Of a stretch of DNA of 64,000 nt, positions 34,833-47,861 are shown in pieces; the first letter of the stretch is position 1; every line of letters begins with the position of its first letter. The stretch is taken from the NCBI GenBank assembly GCA_963422465.1, contig OY730173.1:2542001-2606000 (forward strand), written 5' to 3'. A model generated the notes under the pieces. The model had not been told where the DNA came from. It searched no databases and saw only the letters and a program-made list of their open reading frames with translations. Origin of the DNA: Lichina pygmaea (taxonomy: Eukaryota > Ascomycota > Lichinomycetes > Lichinales > Lichinaceae). Both the position numbers and the translations under genes were made by a program.

Positions 34833-35809
34833 GATGACAATTGACACTTTGTTAATAGATGTGCCGGCGATGAAAGGAGCGAGGTGCAAGCTAGGCCAGC
34901 ACGGCCAGGTACCGAGGCACTGCGAGGCACACGTACGAGTACAGTACGAGGACGTACGTATGTATGTACGGCCCCACACAATATCTACCTCGAGTAGTCA
35001 TGTACAGTCAGTAGTAGCACGACTACAGTATCGCTAAGAGATGCCGAGTTTGTCGCACTACTTATGACTTTGATAGGTAAAGGCATGTATGGGACACATA
35101 CGTACGAGTAGGACCATACACAGACTTGTGGCACCGTACGGGAGTACGGAGCGTGCAAGGGGCAGGATTTTCGTAGAGGAGGGTGCGAAGAAGCGGCACG
35201 GGTACTATAGGCTACCGTACCCGGCAAAACATTTTGCCGGCGACCAAGATGAATTGGGACGGCTGATCTCATTATTGATACGTTAGACAGCAGCATGTCG
35301 AGACAATAGTGGGTGGCACACCCTCGACATGTGCCCCTTGTTACTTTCCGAAAATGCTTGTAGCAACGGTCACGGCGTAAGACAGCAATCACGTCGCATT
35401 ATTTATGAATTTAGTGACCGTTCGTAGGTAGTGTACCGGGCTGGTATCTTGACTTACGTCGTGCCGCTACCACGACGTGCCCGACTACGTAAGTTGGTCT
35501 ACGTGTGAAGCTGTGCCTGGCATCAACTGGAAAAGCTGACCACGTTGGGGTAGGGTTTGGATCCTCGGACCAGGCATGTAATCTTTTGGATAAGAGAACT
35601 TCGATCCCTGGTCGCTGAAGTTCAAGTCTAGTTCAATGTCTGACTGGTGCTAGACCATCCATGAAGAGGAATATCTAGGACCATCATCGGAGGGTCATAT
35701 GGCTTGGTGGACGTATCTGCGATGAGAGTCCAGCAAACAGCTGGCCGAACAAGCCTCGCGACGAAGGAACCTCCTCCCATTGCAAGGGAGTAACCGTCTG
35801 GCTTCGGGC
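34833..35809. other. divergent spacer ASNSD1-like / VPS9
   Basis: No gene is seen. It is dense in GTAC words at about 34930-34980, 35095-35110 and 35140-35225. Both promoters must lie here. Confidence 0.45.
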
Positions 35810-38452
35810 ATGGCGGACGATAGAGCCACGAGCCCCATGGATAGTGCAAAGACAGCTCCCAAAGAGGGACGGGATGGGATGGAGCAAATCAACGTCAGAT
35901 CCTCCCCAAAAGAAAGCGGCGCAGACGAACCCTCGCTGGACCAGGCCTTGAGCGCTTCCACTGCTACTCTATCGTTGCAGCCGGTCACCAGCAACCAGAA
36001 CGGAGCGTTCTCCGATCCTACACCCCGGACTCCACCAGCGGCCACCTCGCCCCCGAACTGTCAGCCAGCTCTCGACTCAGAGAAGGTCGTGGAGCCGGAC
36101 GGAAAGGACATGTTGAAGGCGGAGGAGCAGTCACCCGATCAGCCACCAGGAGGCGTCTCGACTGCTGTGGCGAGTGAAACGCTTGATAAAGATCTTGTAT
36201 CAAGCCCGGAGATAAAGACAATCATGGATCAGTTTGAGCAGCCTACCAACGATCCCACTGCCAGTGACCAGACGGACCCAGCTACCTCATCCGCAGAACT
36301 TCCGGGAAGCGCATATGAGACCGAGGTACGACATCCGCCTAGATCTTCTAGTCTTGAAGCTGTCAGACCATCGGCGGCGGAAGCAGCAACTTCCAAGGTG
36401 TCACCTCTAGAGAATGGCCATCCCGCACCGCACTCCTCTCGTATGTTCGTCTCACCCAGCGATTCTCCTCGCGCGCCTGCTTTCGGATATTCGAAGAAGC
36501 AGCTCGCTTCCTCCGCTGGAATTGCCGCCGCCGCTTCCAACGCCCAATCCTCGCGCCCTCACAGCCCGGCGTCTGCGCGCCCACCTTCCTTGCACAAGGC
36601 TCTCCCGCCTGCACCAGACCCCGAGCCAGATTTGCCCTTTGATTTCTACCGGTTTCTGGAACAGCTGAAGCACCGGTCCGCAGACCCGGTTGCAAAGTTC
36701 TTGAGGTCGTTCTTGGCCGAATTTGGCAAGAAGCAGTGGATGGCACATGAGCAGACGAAGATAATCAGCGATTTCCTGGCCTTCATCACGAATAGAATGG
36801 CGCATTGCGAGGTCTGGCACGGGGTCTCCGATGCAGAATTCGACAACGCACGAGAAGGGATGGAGAAGCTGGTTATGAACCGGCTGTACAATCAGACGTT
36901 CTCGCCCGCGATACTCCCGCCGCCAGCGGAAAAGGCCAAGAGGACACTGGGCGAACGAGGACAAGGACCCGGACGGCGGGGACAGCATCAGGAGGACGTC
37001 GAGAGAGACGCGATCCTGGCACAGAAGATTCAGATCTACCAATGGGTCCGGGAAGAGCATCTGGATCTCAAGCCGTTCGACGACAGCGGACGACGTTTTC
37101 TGAAGCTGGCCCAGCAAGGTGATAACGCTCCCGGCGATGGACTCGGGTTGCAAACCGCTCACCAAGATTCAGAACTATCGAAGATCAAAACCTACCGCGC
37201 ACCGCGCGACAAGATTATATGCATCCTGAATTGCTGCAAGGTCATCTTTGGTACTGAACGCCCCTTGGTCCATTTGCTGGGTCGACCGGCCGCTAATTTT
37301 GCTCGACGTAGGACTTCTGCGAAATGCCAAGTCCGATCAATCGGCGGACTCGTTCGTGCCTCTGCTCATCTACGTCGTTCTGCATGCGAACCCGGAACAT
37401 CTGGTATCGAACGTACAGTACATACTGCGATTCCGGCATCAGGAAAAGCTCGGCGGAGAAGCTGGCTACTATCTCTCGTCTCTCGTCCGTATTCGCCCTT
37501 TGTCAACCCCGACGACCCATACTCGCGACTGACCTTACTCAGATGGGAGCCATCCAATTCATCGAGAGTCTCGATCGTACGTCCTTGACGATCTCTGACG
37601 ACGAGTTTGAGAAGCACGTGGAGGCTTCAGTCTCCGCGATTACCGAGAAGCACAAGCAGCAGGAACAGCAAGAGCGACAGGCGCGGCAGGAACAGGGTCG
37701 ACACATGCAGATCGCGGACAAGTCGCTGCCGAGCCAGCCCGAGGTGACCCCGCGAAACTCGATGGAAGGCGAGCGGTCGACACCTAGACGGGCCGCACCT
37801 GCCAGAGACGGCGTCGAGCCACCGACCGCTGCAATCGACGAACAAGCGGCCGTCGCAGGTCTCCTTCGGAGCATCCAGAAGCCTCTCTCCACCATCGGGC
37901 GCATCTTTTCCGAAGAAAGCTCGTCACGGCAGCTGTCCCCGAGAGACAGTGCATCCGCGGCCCCTCGACGACAGGGTCCTAGGCAGCCATCTCCAACGCG
38001 GTACGCACAAGACCGACGGCAATCCCCGCCGGATGGCAGAGCCCAGTTGGACGCCAGGGCCCGGCCCACGGCCGAAGACGACGCCGCTCGACAGGCTAGT
38101 GCCGAGGCGGCCGAAGCGCAAAGGATTCATCGTCTAGAACACCAGAACGTCGTCGAGTGAGTCTCTGACCTCCCAGCCCTTCTCCTCTCGGAGTCGCCCG
38201 GACGCTGACAAGGTCGAAAAAGGACGCTCTCAGGCATGTTCCCTGGTCTGGACAGAGAGGTCATTGATGACGTCGTGCGAGAAAAGGAAGGGCGGTAAGA
38301 ACTTTCTTTTCTTTCTTTTTCTTCCAAGGCGCTCCCCTTCCGAGAGTGCTTCTTCTTTCTTGGCTCTGTCGAGCTCGGCTGACAGGTTCTTGTTCGGTCA
38401 CGAATACAGAGTCGGTCTCGCCGTCGAAGCGTGTCTCACGTTGAGTGCGTGA
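35810..38452 (+). CDS. VPS9: VPS9-domain Rab5 guanine nucleotide exchange factor with C-terminal CUE domain, 762 aa
   Basis: It activates Rab5/Vps21-type GTPases on endosomes. Exons 35810-37118, 37173-37250, 37312-37484, 37543-38156, 38223-38294 and 38410-38452 total 763 codons. A disordered Ser/Pro-rich N-terminus of about 270 residues precedes a helical bundle (FDFYRFLEQLKHRSADPVAK). The VPS9 domain has YRAPRDKIICILNCCKVIFG, SADSFVPLLIYVVLHANPEH, and LVSNVQYILRF followed by HQEKLGGEAGYYLSSL. Another low-complexity linker follows. The last two small exons restore a CUE domain, MFPGLDREVIDDVVREKEGR then VGLAVEACLTLSA, which binds ubiquitin. This is the same domain order as yeast Vps9. Confidence 0.92.
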
Positions 38453-39660
38453 GGAACAACACCCTCTAGATCTCGTGTGGACGAACGAACAGCCAATGCT
38501 TCTCCGTCTTCTCTCCACGTTTCAGGGCGTCAGCGTGCACAACTCCTGCATAGTACACTTTTTCATTCAAATCAGGTCCCAAGTAAGCCCTCCTCCATAA
38601 ACCAGATTCAAGTCATTACTCGCAACCAGTAGAAACAGCTGGCCATCTATACCATCTGACACGATCCCCTTACCCATTCTCCCACCGGTAGTTACAACAA
38701 GAAGGCGCAGAACAGTGCTGGGGCTAATTTGGCTATTTGTCTTGATTCATTTCACGCACCATATGCCTGCGTCGAGTTTCTCCATTTACGACAGCTGTCG
38801 CGATCGTACTTACATTAAATCTCCTCTTGACACAAAGTTATGACATCGTCATCGTAGTCTCCCAATAAGTACTGTAGGTCACAAATATAGAGGACTGACT
38901 ATAAGTTACTACTTACACGCAGATCGTTCAGTTTGAACTGTACCCCCTTAGATATTGACTGCTCCAGTATAGCACCACGTCTCACTCACTATGTACCCAT
39001 GCAGTGCCTACCGCGCCCATGCTACTGTACATATGCTACCATGCCAGTATGCATGGCGTGACCTTACGAGTAAGCAAATTGCATGAGGTAGATGGGTTTA
39101 GTAAGTAACAGCATGATTTCATTTCACAACACTCGGGCGTATATATTCAGAGCGTAAAACCACATTTGGAAACTCACCAGTGACCAACCTACACATCGTA
39201 CTTTGTAGATCATGCAGCTGGGATTTTACGATTGAACAGCAGTTGGTGGCGATGGTGCTGCTAGTTACTGCTGATCGTGTGTGGACCTTTGGAGTGAAAG
39301 GTATGGACTTTCGGAGGGAAGGCATGGACCTTGAGGAAGTCGAGACAGACCTTCGAGAGTGACTACGTACACGAGGAGTTGATGGATGGAGGGGCAAGAT
39401 TGAAAGATCAAGATGTTTTTGGATGCTTTGAGGAGGAAGGAGAAGATAGAAGAAAAGGAAGCCTATCTGTTTCGTGGAGCATAGCACTGGGAGTATTTAC
39501 GATCATGTCCATGTTTCGCCGCCGTCTTCGACGCGGCACACAGATTTCAGAGGCGACCAGGGCGACTACTCGCAGACCCAGTCTCGCTCCCACCAGTTCT
39601 ACTTTCCCCAACTCCACTCCAACGTGTCCCACTCCCAGTAGCTCCACCTCCGGTAGCACC
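38453..39660. other. convergent intergenic region VPS9 / VPS23
   Basis: No supported gene in 1.2 kb. Sequence is moderately AT-rich, with no clear repeat. It holds the 3' ends of two convergent genes. Confidence 0.4.
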
Positions 39661-42023
39661 CTAGCCCCCGCCGCCGGGACCGGTAGCAGCACGACCAACA
39701 TCAGTCGCGTTGACATAATAAGAATCGTGATAGAAGCTGGATCCAGAAGAGGGACCGAGTCGGGTTGACGCTCTGGTCGTCGTGGTGGTGTCGAGCAGTC
39801 CCATGCCCCGACTAATCTTCTCGACCAACGCCTTTTTGAGAAAACGCTCGCGGGCGAGATTGCGGGTTTGCTGTTGGAAAAATTGGTGAGAAAGGTAATA
39901 AGAGCATGGGGTTTGGAAAAAAGGAGAGGAGGAAGGGGGGGGGGGGGGAATGAGATGATTACACGGATAGGAGGAGGGGAAGGAAGGAAGAGAGAGATAA
40001 CCATGTGGGTCGTTGTTGAGTTCGAGTTTGCTAAATGATGGTTTGAAGCAACTGGGAGGGATGAAAGCTGAATGAGACCAGATGATGGTGATGCGGAGAA
40101 CGGATACCGGGCGTCTGCATAAAACTTCCCATCCCCATCCAAGACGAGAAGAATGAATACCTTCAAATAAACATCCAATCCAATCCTCCCTAGATCCAAC
40201 GCCTTGCCTAGCACAAAGAGCGTATCGTCAAGCGCTCGCTCCTGCGCGACAGTCTTGTATAGCTGCTGACCGACGACCGAGGGCGCCACGAGCAGGTCGT
40301 CGACGGCGGGAAGGACCTCGTTGCGCGCGTCGTCCATGACGCGGTCAGCGCGGCCCATGCTCTCGGCCAGGATGCGCTCGTTCGTCGACAGCGTCGCGTC
40401 AAGCGACTCCAGCTCGTCAATCTCCTGCTGCAGCGACGCGCTGGCCTTGACCATCGCCGCGTGCTGAGCGCGCAGCGCCGGCATCATCTCAGTGCGGGTC
40501 TGCTCGGCCGTCGCGACGCGCCGCTTGTGCAGCTCTGCCCCTAATGCCCGCAGCAAGGCGTCTTTCTCTGGGTTCGGCGCGATCGGTGGCGCGGCTGTCG
40601 AACCGCCGGGTGCGGATGAGGAGTCGGCTGACAAGGGGCTCGAGAGGAGGTCCTGAATTGCGGGCGTCTGCGCATGAGGATAAGGTGGGAGCGCCCGAGT
40701 AGGTGGAGGTAGGAGACCCGCTGTCACGAGCCCGTCGGGCCGGCTTATGGCGGACGACCCAGGAATTGCTGGAGGTGGGTAAGTCCCTGGGGGCGGCGAC
40801 ATGCCAGCTGGAGAGGACAGCCGCTGTTCATGATACTGAGGTGGCAAAGGCGGTGGAGGTGGACGCCCATGTGGTCGGCTGCCTGTCGTCTGTGAATACG
40901 CCTGCGGAGCTGCAAAGAATACGGAATCGGGCCTCTCCGGGTTCTGGATGTATGAGGCATGCTGACCCATGGCTGGTTCTCGACTTTGCGCATACTGCTG
41001 AGCTGCACCTTGCGTGCTGCTCAGTCGTTGCGGTAGAGGGGGCCCTGCCTCTGGTGGCTGCTGGATTCCATTCAGCGGCTGCTGTGAAGCGGTGTGTCCC
41101 ACCCTAAACCAGTTTCCTATGGGCGGTGGGTCCGGTGACCATCCTGTGTCTTGACCGGATAGCGTTGAATACGGCGGCTGGTCTGCACCTGCATGCTCCT
41201 TCGGCGGACGTCGTGGAGGAGATGACACAGCGTTTCGATGCGACGGGGGTTGTCCACTCTGTCTCGACGCTCTCTCCAGCTCAGGCGGCAACGGCGGGAC
41301 TCGCGGTGGACTCGACGTAGGCTGAGGCGGCGGTGCCACGACCGACGCTCTCGTGGGCGTGGCCACCGCAGGCGGCTCCTTGGCAAAGACATCCCGCAGG
41401 ATGGCAAGAAGGTCGACGGTATTGGATTTCTGTGGCGTAGTAGACGGCTCATCAGCGCTCTGTTGCATCACATGTCTGGATCTCTTTCAGAGTGTTCCAC
41501 TCACGTCCCAGAACTCCCTCCAACGGGCAATATAAGGATGGAAGATCCTTCCCTCGGCGCTCACATGCTGTCCCGGACGGACCACCATCCCCTGGGGCGG
41601 CGTCACGTAGACTAGCGGCGCCTCTCGCGGATATGCGTACGGCATCCATAACGTCACCGGAAAATGATAGACGGGCCCTCGAAACGCTACCGGCAGGGTG
41701 CCAGATAGCTGCAGGAGCAGCGCCGAGGATCCGGTCTCGTACGCTGTTCGATTAATGCTCAGAAACCCAGTAATCAACGCTCATGGACACATAAGGGCAT
41801 CGTCGACGAGCGGGAGACGCACTGTAAACCTCGGTCCGGACAGATAAGGACGAGTACTGCGCAAGAGCCTGGGCGATGTCATTGTATGTGCGATTGACGT
41901 CGTGGTAGTCCTGCGTTGGCCGAATCAGCACGACGTGAGATTCGACTCAACATCCGGCTCTCTTACGCTGGTCAGCACGCTATAAAGCCAGTTCAGAACC
42001 TTCTGGGGCACCGGCGTCGCCAT
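39661..42023 (-). CDS. VPS23: ESCRT-I subunit VPS23 (TSG101), 630 aa
   Basis: It recognises ubiquitinated cargo at endosomes and starts ESCRT assembly. Exons 41967-42023, 41823-41910, 41505-41743, 40161-41459 and 39661-39870 sum to 631 codons. The N-terminal UEV domain (about residues 1-145) reads MATPVPQKVLNWLYSVL, DYHDVNRTYNDI, YETGSSALLLQLSGTLPVAF and LWMPYAYPREAPLVYVTP. Then comes STTPQKSNTVDLLAILRDVF followed by a Pro-rich linker of about 230 residues. A coiled coil (about 350-450) and the C-terminal steadiness box, NLARERFLKKALVEKIS, complete the family layout. The last intron (39871-40160, 290 nt) contains a run of about 14 G. The C-terminal Ser/Gly tail is longer than in yeast. Confidence 0.93.
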
Positions 42024-42440
42024 CGAGGTTATCGTCGTCGTCGTCTCTCTCTAACCTGACTTCGCCTTCTAGAAGCCATATAGTCTCAGCTTCTTGAGCT
42101 TGAAACTGACGCAGCACACGCCACTTGGCACTTTATGGCTTTTCTAGGATGGGATTTGGTCGCCGTGTAGACTTTCATCCTTTGCAATGTTGAAAGAAGG
42201 GTCTACCAGCGTCCAATTTGTTGCCTCCGTCGAGAATAGTTTTTCGGTGGTGTTGACGTACTTTTCTACGTCATCAAACCGGAATCTGGAAGCCATGGAC
42301 GATTCGTAAAACCACCCCCTTTGCAGCCACGGCAGCTAGTTAAATACACGAAGCAAATGGCCCATAGACTGCTAAAAGCCCTGATGTTGTCCGGCAGACC
42401 AATCCGCGACGCCGTACAATCTCCAATGCCTTCAAAAATT
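42024..42440. other. spacer, NFS1 3' end to VPS23 promoter
   Basis: No gene is seen; should hold the VPS23 promoter and NFS1 terminator. Confidence 0.4.
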
Positions 42441-44283
42441 TCAATGCTGACTCCACTGAATGCTGTCGAGTTCGACGCCCTCCTGTACAAGTTCCCACAA
42501 GGGGCTCAGTTCTCGGAGGAAATTCACCCTCGACTTGACCGCCTCGAGCACGTAGTCGATCTCGCTCTCCGTCGTGAATCTGCCAATGCCGAATCTGATG
42601 CTGCTGTGGGCGTTCTCATCGCTGTTACCGAGAGCTCGTAGAACGTAGCTAGGCTCCAAGGATGCCGACGTGCAGGCGCTCCCTGACGAGAGAGCAACGT
42701 CTTTGAGAGCCATCAGAAGCGATTCGCCCTCGATATAGGCAAAGGATATGTTGACGCAGCCGGGGTAGAACCGCTTCGGGTCTCCATTCTGCAGGGTGTG
42801 ATCCAAAGACAGAAGGCCGCTCCTTAAGCGCTCCGACAGCTGGGTCACTCGCTTGTGGTCGTACTATAGAGCCAGCTCGTCAGCGCCGGTGAACCCACGA
42901 GTTCCGAGCGAGTTGAAGAGTCGAGCAGAAGGATCAGCACCCCTGCACATGCTATCACAGGGAGATGGCACCAGAAGTGGCACCACCGTTCAAAAAGCCA
43001 TGCATTTTAAGACGCAGAATTTCGTCATGTCCATTGTACCAGGCCCTGTGCGGGGCAATCAGACAGCAAACGCTCACCTGCAAATCTTCCTTGGCGATCC
43101 TGCACGCCTCTCCAAAGCCGACAACCAGAGATGGAGCCAGGGTACCGCTCCTCAGTCCTCTTTCCTGGCCGCCGCCGCTGATGATTGGATCCAATCTGAC
43201 CCTCGGTCGCCGCCGTACGTAACATGCTCCCATGCCCTTCGGACCGTAGATCTTGTGCGACGAGATGGACATGAGGTCGACGTTCCATTTGTTGACATCA
43301 ACCTCGATCTTTCCCACGGCCTGCGCTGCATCGGAGTGGAAGAAGACTTTCTTTGCCCGGCACAGCCGGCCAATCTCCTCGACAGGTTGAATCACGCCAA
43401 TCTCGTTGTTGACAGCCATCATACTGACAAGCACGGTGTCCGGCCGTATGGCTGCTTCGAGCTCCTTCATGTCGATCAAGCCATTGTTACCAACTGGGAG
43501 ATACGTCACATCGTATCCTTCGTCTTGCAGGTGTCTGCAGCTGTCCAAGACACACTTATGTTCAGTCTGTGCGGTAATGACATGTTTCTTCTTGCCGGAC
43601 CGTCCAAAGAATCGGGCGACTCCCTTGATGCTCATGTTGTTACTCTCCGTAGCGCCGCTCGTGAATATGATTTCTTTTGCGTCAGCTCCGATGAGTTTCG
43701 CCACTTGTTCTCGAGCTGTTTCCACCGCCTTATCAACTTCCCAGCCGTACGCATGCGTTCGAGAGTGTGGGTTGCCGTACAATCCGGTGTAAAAAGGTAG
43801 CATGGCGTCAAGAACTCGGGGGTCTACAGGAGTGGTGGCTTGCATGTCCAGATATATAGGTCGCGCGCCCTGGCCCATGACCGTTGCTTGCTTGAGAATT
43901 CCTATCGAAACTCAGCACCACGCCTCGATACTATCCTTAGAGCCTTGACACATACCCGCCTTCGGACTCAACATCGCGTCTGCGCCGACACCTGTTCCCA
44001 ATGCGGAGAATTCTCCTTGCGGAATGCCTGTCTGCTCGCTGAAGCTCTTATGTTCCGCATCGACGACCGTCCCCAGGTTGACTTGAGCATGGTCTGTTCT
44101 GGTTTCAGATACATAGGGCCGTCTGCAGTCGTTGCTAGCCACGTGCGGCAATGGCCACTCTTCGTAAGGGTAGGATGGACCGACAGCAGCAGATCGGACA
44201 CGCCACTGGGGTGACCGGAAAGATGATGCCTTGATGCTGGTACGACAAGCTTGGCCTGCTATCCGAGGAAGAAGGCGCGACAT
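42441..44283 (-). CDS. NFS1: mitochondrial cysteine desulfurase NFS1, 519 aa
   Basis: A PLP enzyme that takes sulfur from cysteine for Fe-S cluster assembly on Isu1 and for tRNA thiolation. Exons 43956-44283, 43078-43886 and 42441-42863 total 520 codons. The N-terminus [20 protein letters not shown] is basic and Ser-rich, a mitochondrial targeting sequence. Core motifs are [52 protein letters not shown], and [16 protein letters not shown], followed by the PLP lysine in [13 protein letters not shown]. The active-site cysteine lies in [20 protein letters not shown]. It ends SIQWSQH, the conserved terminus of eukaryotic Nfs1. The second intron is long (214 nt). Confidence 0.97.
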
Positions 44284-45021
44284 CGTGAGCTTGGATCAAG
44301 CTGCAGCTTCACCAGTTCACCGATTCACCGGGGGCTGGCTTTGACTTGGAGAAGCGCAGCTCGACGAATACTGACGTCGTGTGCGGTAACCGGATTTTGA
44401 TTCTGCCGAAATGCCGAGATGCCGAAGGTCACGTGCAGCCCCCCGCTCCTCTTTTCCTGGATCGCTAGGTGGATCCGATCATATCAGTATGGACTGTATT
44501 ACAGCTACGGGTAGCATACCTAAGTAGAGCAAATATTTCTTGTGTGAGTATCCTATGCGTTCTATGATTTCATGGATTTTTCTGGATTGGAGGATGGAGA
44601 TGAATGAGGATGAGATACTCCGTCACGTCCGTACCTACCGGTACTGTTCATACGTACACTGCAGCTGGGCTTGCGTCGTAGAAGCACAAACTACATGAGC
44701 CAGCTATTCACCTCTCATCTAGAACAGTTTAGGCAGCCATCGTTGATATATTTGAGTCGTTCCGGCCGTTCTTCAGCCGTATAATCCGTTAAAAGCGTTT
44801 CAGAGATGAGGCTGCAGGGTTACTGCTCAGCCACACTACTCGGCGTTACGGTAGCTCTTGCCATGTGCATTCCGCTCATGCGCCTCTTGACCTGAGCTCA
44901 AATATCGCCGAATCACCGAAGTGGGGCGCGATCATCTCTGCAAATCAACAGCTCCTCTCCGGTCTTTAGTTTGATCTTGGTGCTTCTCGCATGGTGGCCC
45001 TGTTTCCATCTGTGGACGACG
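44284..45021. other. divergent spacer NFS1 / RVS167
   Basis: No gene is seen. Both promoters should lie here; a short GTAC-containing patch (CATACGTACACTGC) lies at about 44650. Confidence 0.4.
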
Positions 45022-46961
45022 ATGAGTTGGAAAGGTTTCACCAAGGGGGTCGTGCGGGTAAGCGGGAGACCTCGAGATGTGCCCCGCATCGGAACAATGG
45101 CTGACCCAGACCCTTATAGGCGCCTCAGACGGTCAAGCACAAATTCAATCTGGTACGGCCTATGTCAAGGCTTGAGATCTCGCGGCTCCCCCTAGCGACC
45201 CTTTGGACATTATCGAGCAAGGACGTAGTAACAGGCATCTGGTTTGCTAGGGCGAGAACACCAAGGATCCGGTTTACCTCGATGCCGAGAGACGCTTCCA
45301 GGAGTTGGAAGAGGTATGCGCTTGACGCAGACATGGATCTAGTCCTCCTCTCTGACTCTGGAAACGATAGGAGACGAAAAGGTTGCATACGGAATCCAAG
45401 AAGTGAGTGTCGTCTGCGATGCCATGGCGAGAGCGGGCGTTGACTCGAGGTAGATACTTTGATGCGATCAACGGTTAGTGGTAGTAAGCCGCACGCGGAA
45501 AGCGCTTGACTGACTGCTTGTCAGGCATGCTCAACCATCAAATCGAGTTCTCGCAATGTGTTGCGGAGATCTACAGGCCAATATCCGGGCGACTCTCTGA
45601 TCCTGACGCAATCATGTCGGAAGGAAATCCAGAAGGCATCCGAGCCTGTGAAGAGTACGAGAAGGCCGTCCGCGAGCTTCTCGAGAGCCTGCAGCCCGAG
45701 CTCGAGATGATCGAGACCCGGGTGATCCAGCCGGCAGACGAGCTCCTCGAGATCATCAAGGTGATCAGGAAGACGGCGGTGAAGCGACAGCACAAGCAGC
45801 TGGACTACGATCGACACCGGGTGGCGTTCCAGAAACTGAAGGACAAGAAAGAAAAGTCGCTCAAGGAAGAAAAAGCCATGTACAAGGCGGAAGCCGACGT
45901 GGAACAGGCGACCCAGGAGTTCGACTACTTCAACGACCTGCTCAAAGACGAGCTTCCCAAGCTGTTTGCGCTCGAGCGCGATTTCATCCAGCCGTTGTTC
46001 CAATCGTTCTACTACATGCAGTTGAATGTCTTCTACACCCTGCACGAGAAGATGCAGCAGGTCGACATTGGCTATTTTGACCTCAGCGGCGACATCGAAG
46101 GCGCCTTCGAGGCGCGACGCGGCGACGTCAAGGAACAGGTCGAAGCCCTGGCCATCACGCACTTCAGAGCGACAGGCTCGAAGAGGCCGCCGCCAAAGTA
46201 CGGCCAAGGTCGGCTGGCGATCGAAGGCCGGCAGTCCGGCACCGCCGGGGGTCACCAGCTGACCATCGAAGCCCCACCAACACCGCACACGTCTTCTTCG
46301 TCTGTCTTGAACAACTCCCCCTCGATCTCGGCATCACCCCGACCGACACACGACGCCACCGCGAGCCCGCCACCACCGTACAGCGCGAATGCCACGACGG
46401 GTGCCACGTCCGGCCCGAGCCCCGTCGGCAGGACCGACAGCATCGCGCGAGCCAACTCGACAGGAAGCTCGTGGGGTGCCGTGGCCAAGGCAAAGGGCGC
46501 GGCGCCTCTACCGCCGAAACCAAAGCCCAAACCGGCGAGGCTCAGCGGTGCGCTGCTGACGCCTACTGCCACGGCACTGTATGACTACGAAGCGCAGGCG
46601 GCAGAAGATCTGAGCTTCGTGGCCGGAGACGTGATCGAGATTGTAAAGCGTGGCGCGTCGGAGAACGAATGGTGGACGGGGAGGCTACGTGGGCAGGAAG
46701 GACAGTTTCCTGGTAATTCCCCTCTGCCATCTTCCAACTCACGACTTCACCCATCCGCGTCCCGTCTTCTCAACTCAGTTACTCGCTCTCTTCTCGGCAC
46801 CTCTGTATATTCATACTGTCCGTTTCTACTCATCCACCTGCCCCTCCTCCCTCTTTTTCCACTCAACATGGATTTTCATGCGGTAGTTGTCCACAAGCCT
46901 AAGTCTCTTGTACTGACGACTATCTCTGGAAATAACAGGTAATTACGTGCGAGTAAATTAG
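45022..46961 (+). CDS. RVS167: amphiphysin-like BAR-SH3 protein RVS167, 464 aa
   Basis: It binds and bends the plasma membrane at endocytic sites, linking actin patches to vesicle scission. Exons 45022-45057, 45120-45152, 45251-45313, 45371-45402, 45454-45473, 45525-46712 and 46939-46961 total 465 codons. Five of the first exons are only 20-63 nt. Spliced, the start is MSWKGFTKGVVRAPQTVKHK, then FNLGENTKDPVYLDAERRF and LHTESKKYFDAINGMLNHQ. The BAR domain covers about residues 1-250 (FYYMQLNVFYTLHEKM near its end). A Pro/Ser/Ala-rich linker follows. The SH3 domain is ALYDYEAQAAEDLSFVAGD to EGQFPGNYVRVN, completed by a 23-nt last exon after a 226-nt intron. Confidence 0.95.
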
Positions 46962-47517
46962 ACGGATGAGACAGGAGATCCTCTTCTATAGCTTTGACAG
47001 TAGTAAAATGAAGTGAACAAAATAGGATAATGATGCTGTGCTTGCGATTGAGGTTAGAGTTCCCATTTGAGCTTCCAGGCTCTTCGATACTCGTCGAGGA
47101 TGGAAAAGAAGACACGCCGAGAAAGTGACGCCGACGGTTGAAGAGGATGAAGCTCAAGGTAGCCATTAGCCATCTCGGAAGACGATTTAAGAGGGACGCA
47201 ACCGACTCGAATATGAGAAGAACGATGTGTTCTGCGAAAAACATGTTGCCGCCAAGTGCTCCGAGCTCTTGTAACTTGAGCCCTCTTGGTGGACTGCTTT
47301 GTAAGACTTGTTTTCTGCCGGTGTACTGGTGGGTTTCTTTTGTTATTTTGTCCTCCTCCTTAGTCTCCCCGCACCATCCTCCTTGGTCTTCTTCCACGTT
47401 CCTCCCTCATAACCTCCTCTTTCGCTTCTGTTCCTCGTTGGTAGTCGAATAAACTGTCCATTGTTCGGTTTGGCATTTGCCCACCCCCGTTACGCAGACA
47501 TGGTCTGGTTGAGGACA

Positions 47518-47561
47518 GCGACCGTTTTTTCTGGTCGCATCAGTTGACGATATTCGTCAAC
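47518..47561. repeat. pair of adjacent hairpins
   Basis: The first is GCGACC/GGTCGC (47518-47538) around a nine-base T-rich loop. The second is GTTGACGA/TCGTCAAC (47543-47561) around TAT. They are only four bases apart. Confidence 0.75.
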
Positions 47562-47683
47562 CACTTGGTATTCCTCTCAACCCCAAATGTCGTCCACCAC
47601 GACCCTTTTCTTCGACTCGCCCAATAGCTCTTGGGTTTTGTCACCGCAAAATCTTCTCCATAACACAACCTCGGACATACGTG

Positions 47684-47705
47684 ATATCGCCAAACACGGC
47701 GATAT
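47684..47705. repeat. perfect 8-bp hairpin
   Basis: ATATCGCC and GGCGATAT flank the loop AAACAC. Confidence 0.75.
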
Positions 47706-47835
47706 ATATCGAGAGCCCTGCGCACCTTGCGGGGAGCAGTGCCTATGGTCATGTCCTCACCACGGCAAAGGTGAGATGGGGTTGTCTATTCCTTGCGACA
47801 ATCTCCCATGCTCAACCCGATCCGACGAGAAGCAA

Positions 47836-47861
47836 ATGGGCGGGCACAGATGCCCGCCCAT
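47836..47861. repeat. perfect 11-bp GC-rich hairpin
   Basis: ATGGGCGGGCA and TGCCCGCCCAT flank the tetraloop CAGA. It lies inside the 137-codon frame at 47587-48000, which argues that this stretch may be structured rather than coding. Confidence 0.85.

Noticed and set aside
35540-35615. tRNA-like stretch with GACCAGG/CCTGGTC arms and TTCGATCC
   Set aside because: No D arm, anticodon arm or acceptor stem of proper length can be formed.
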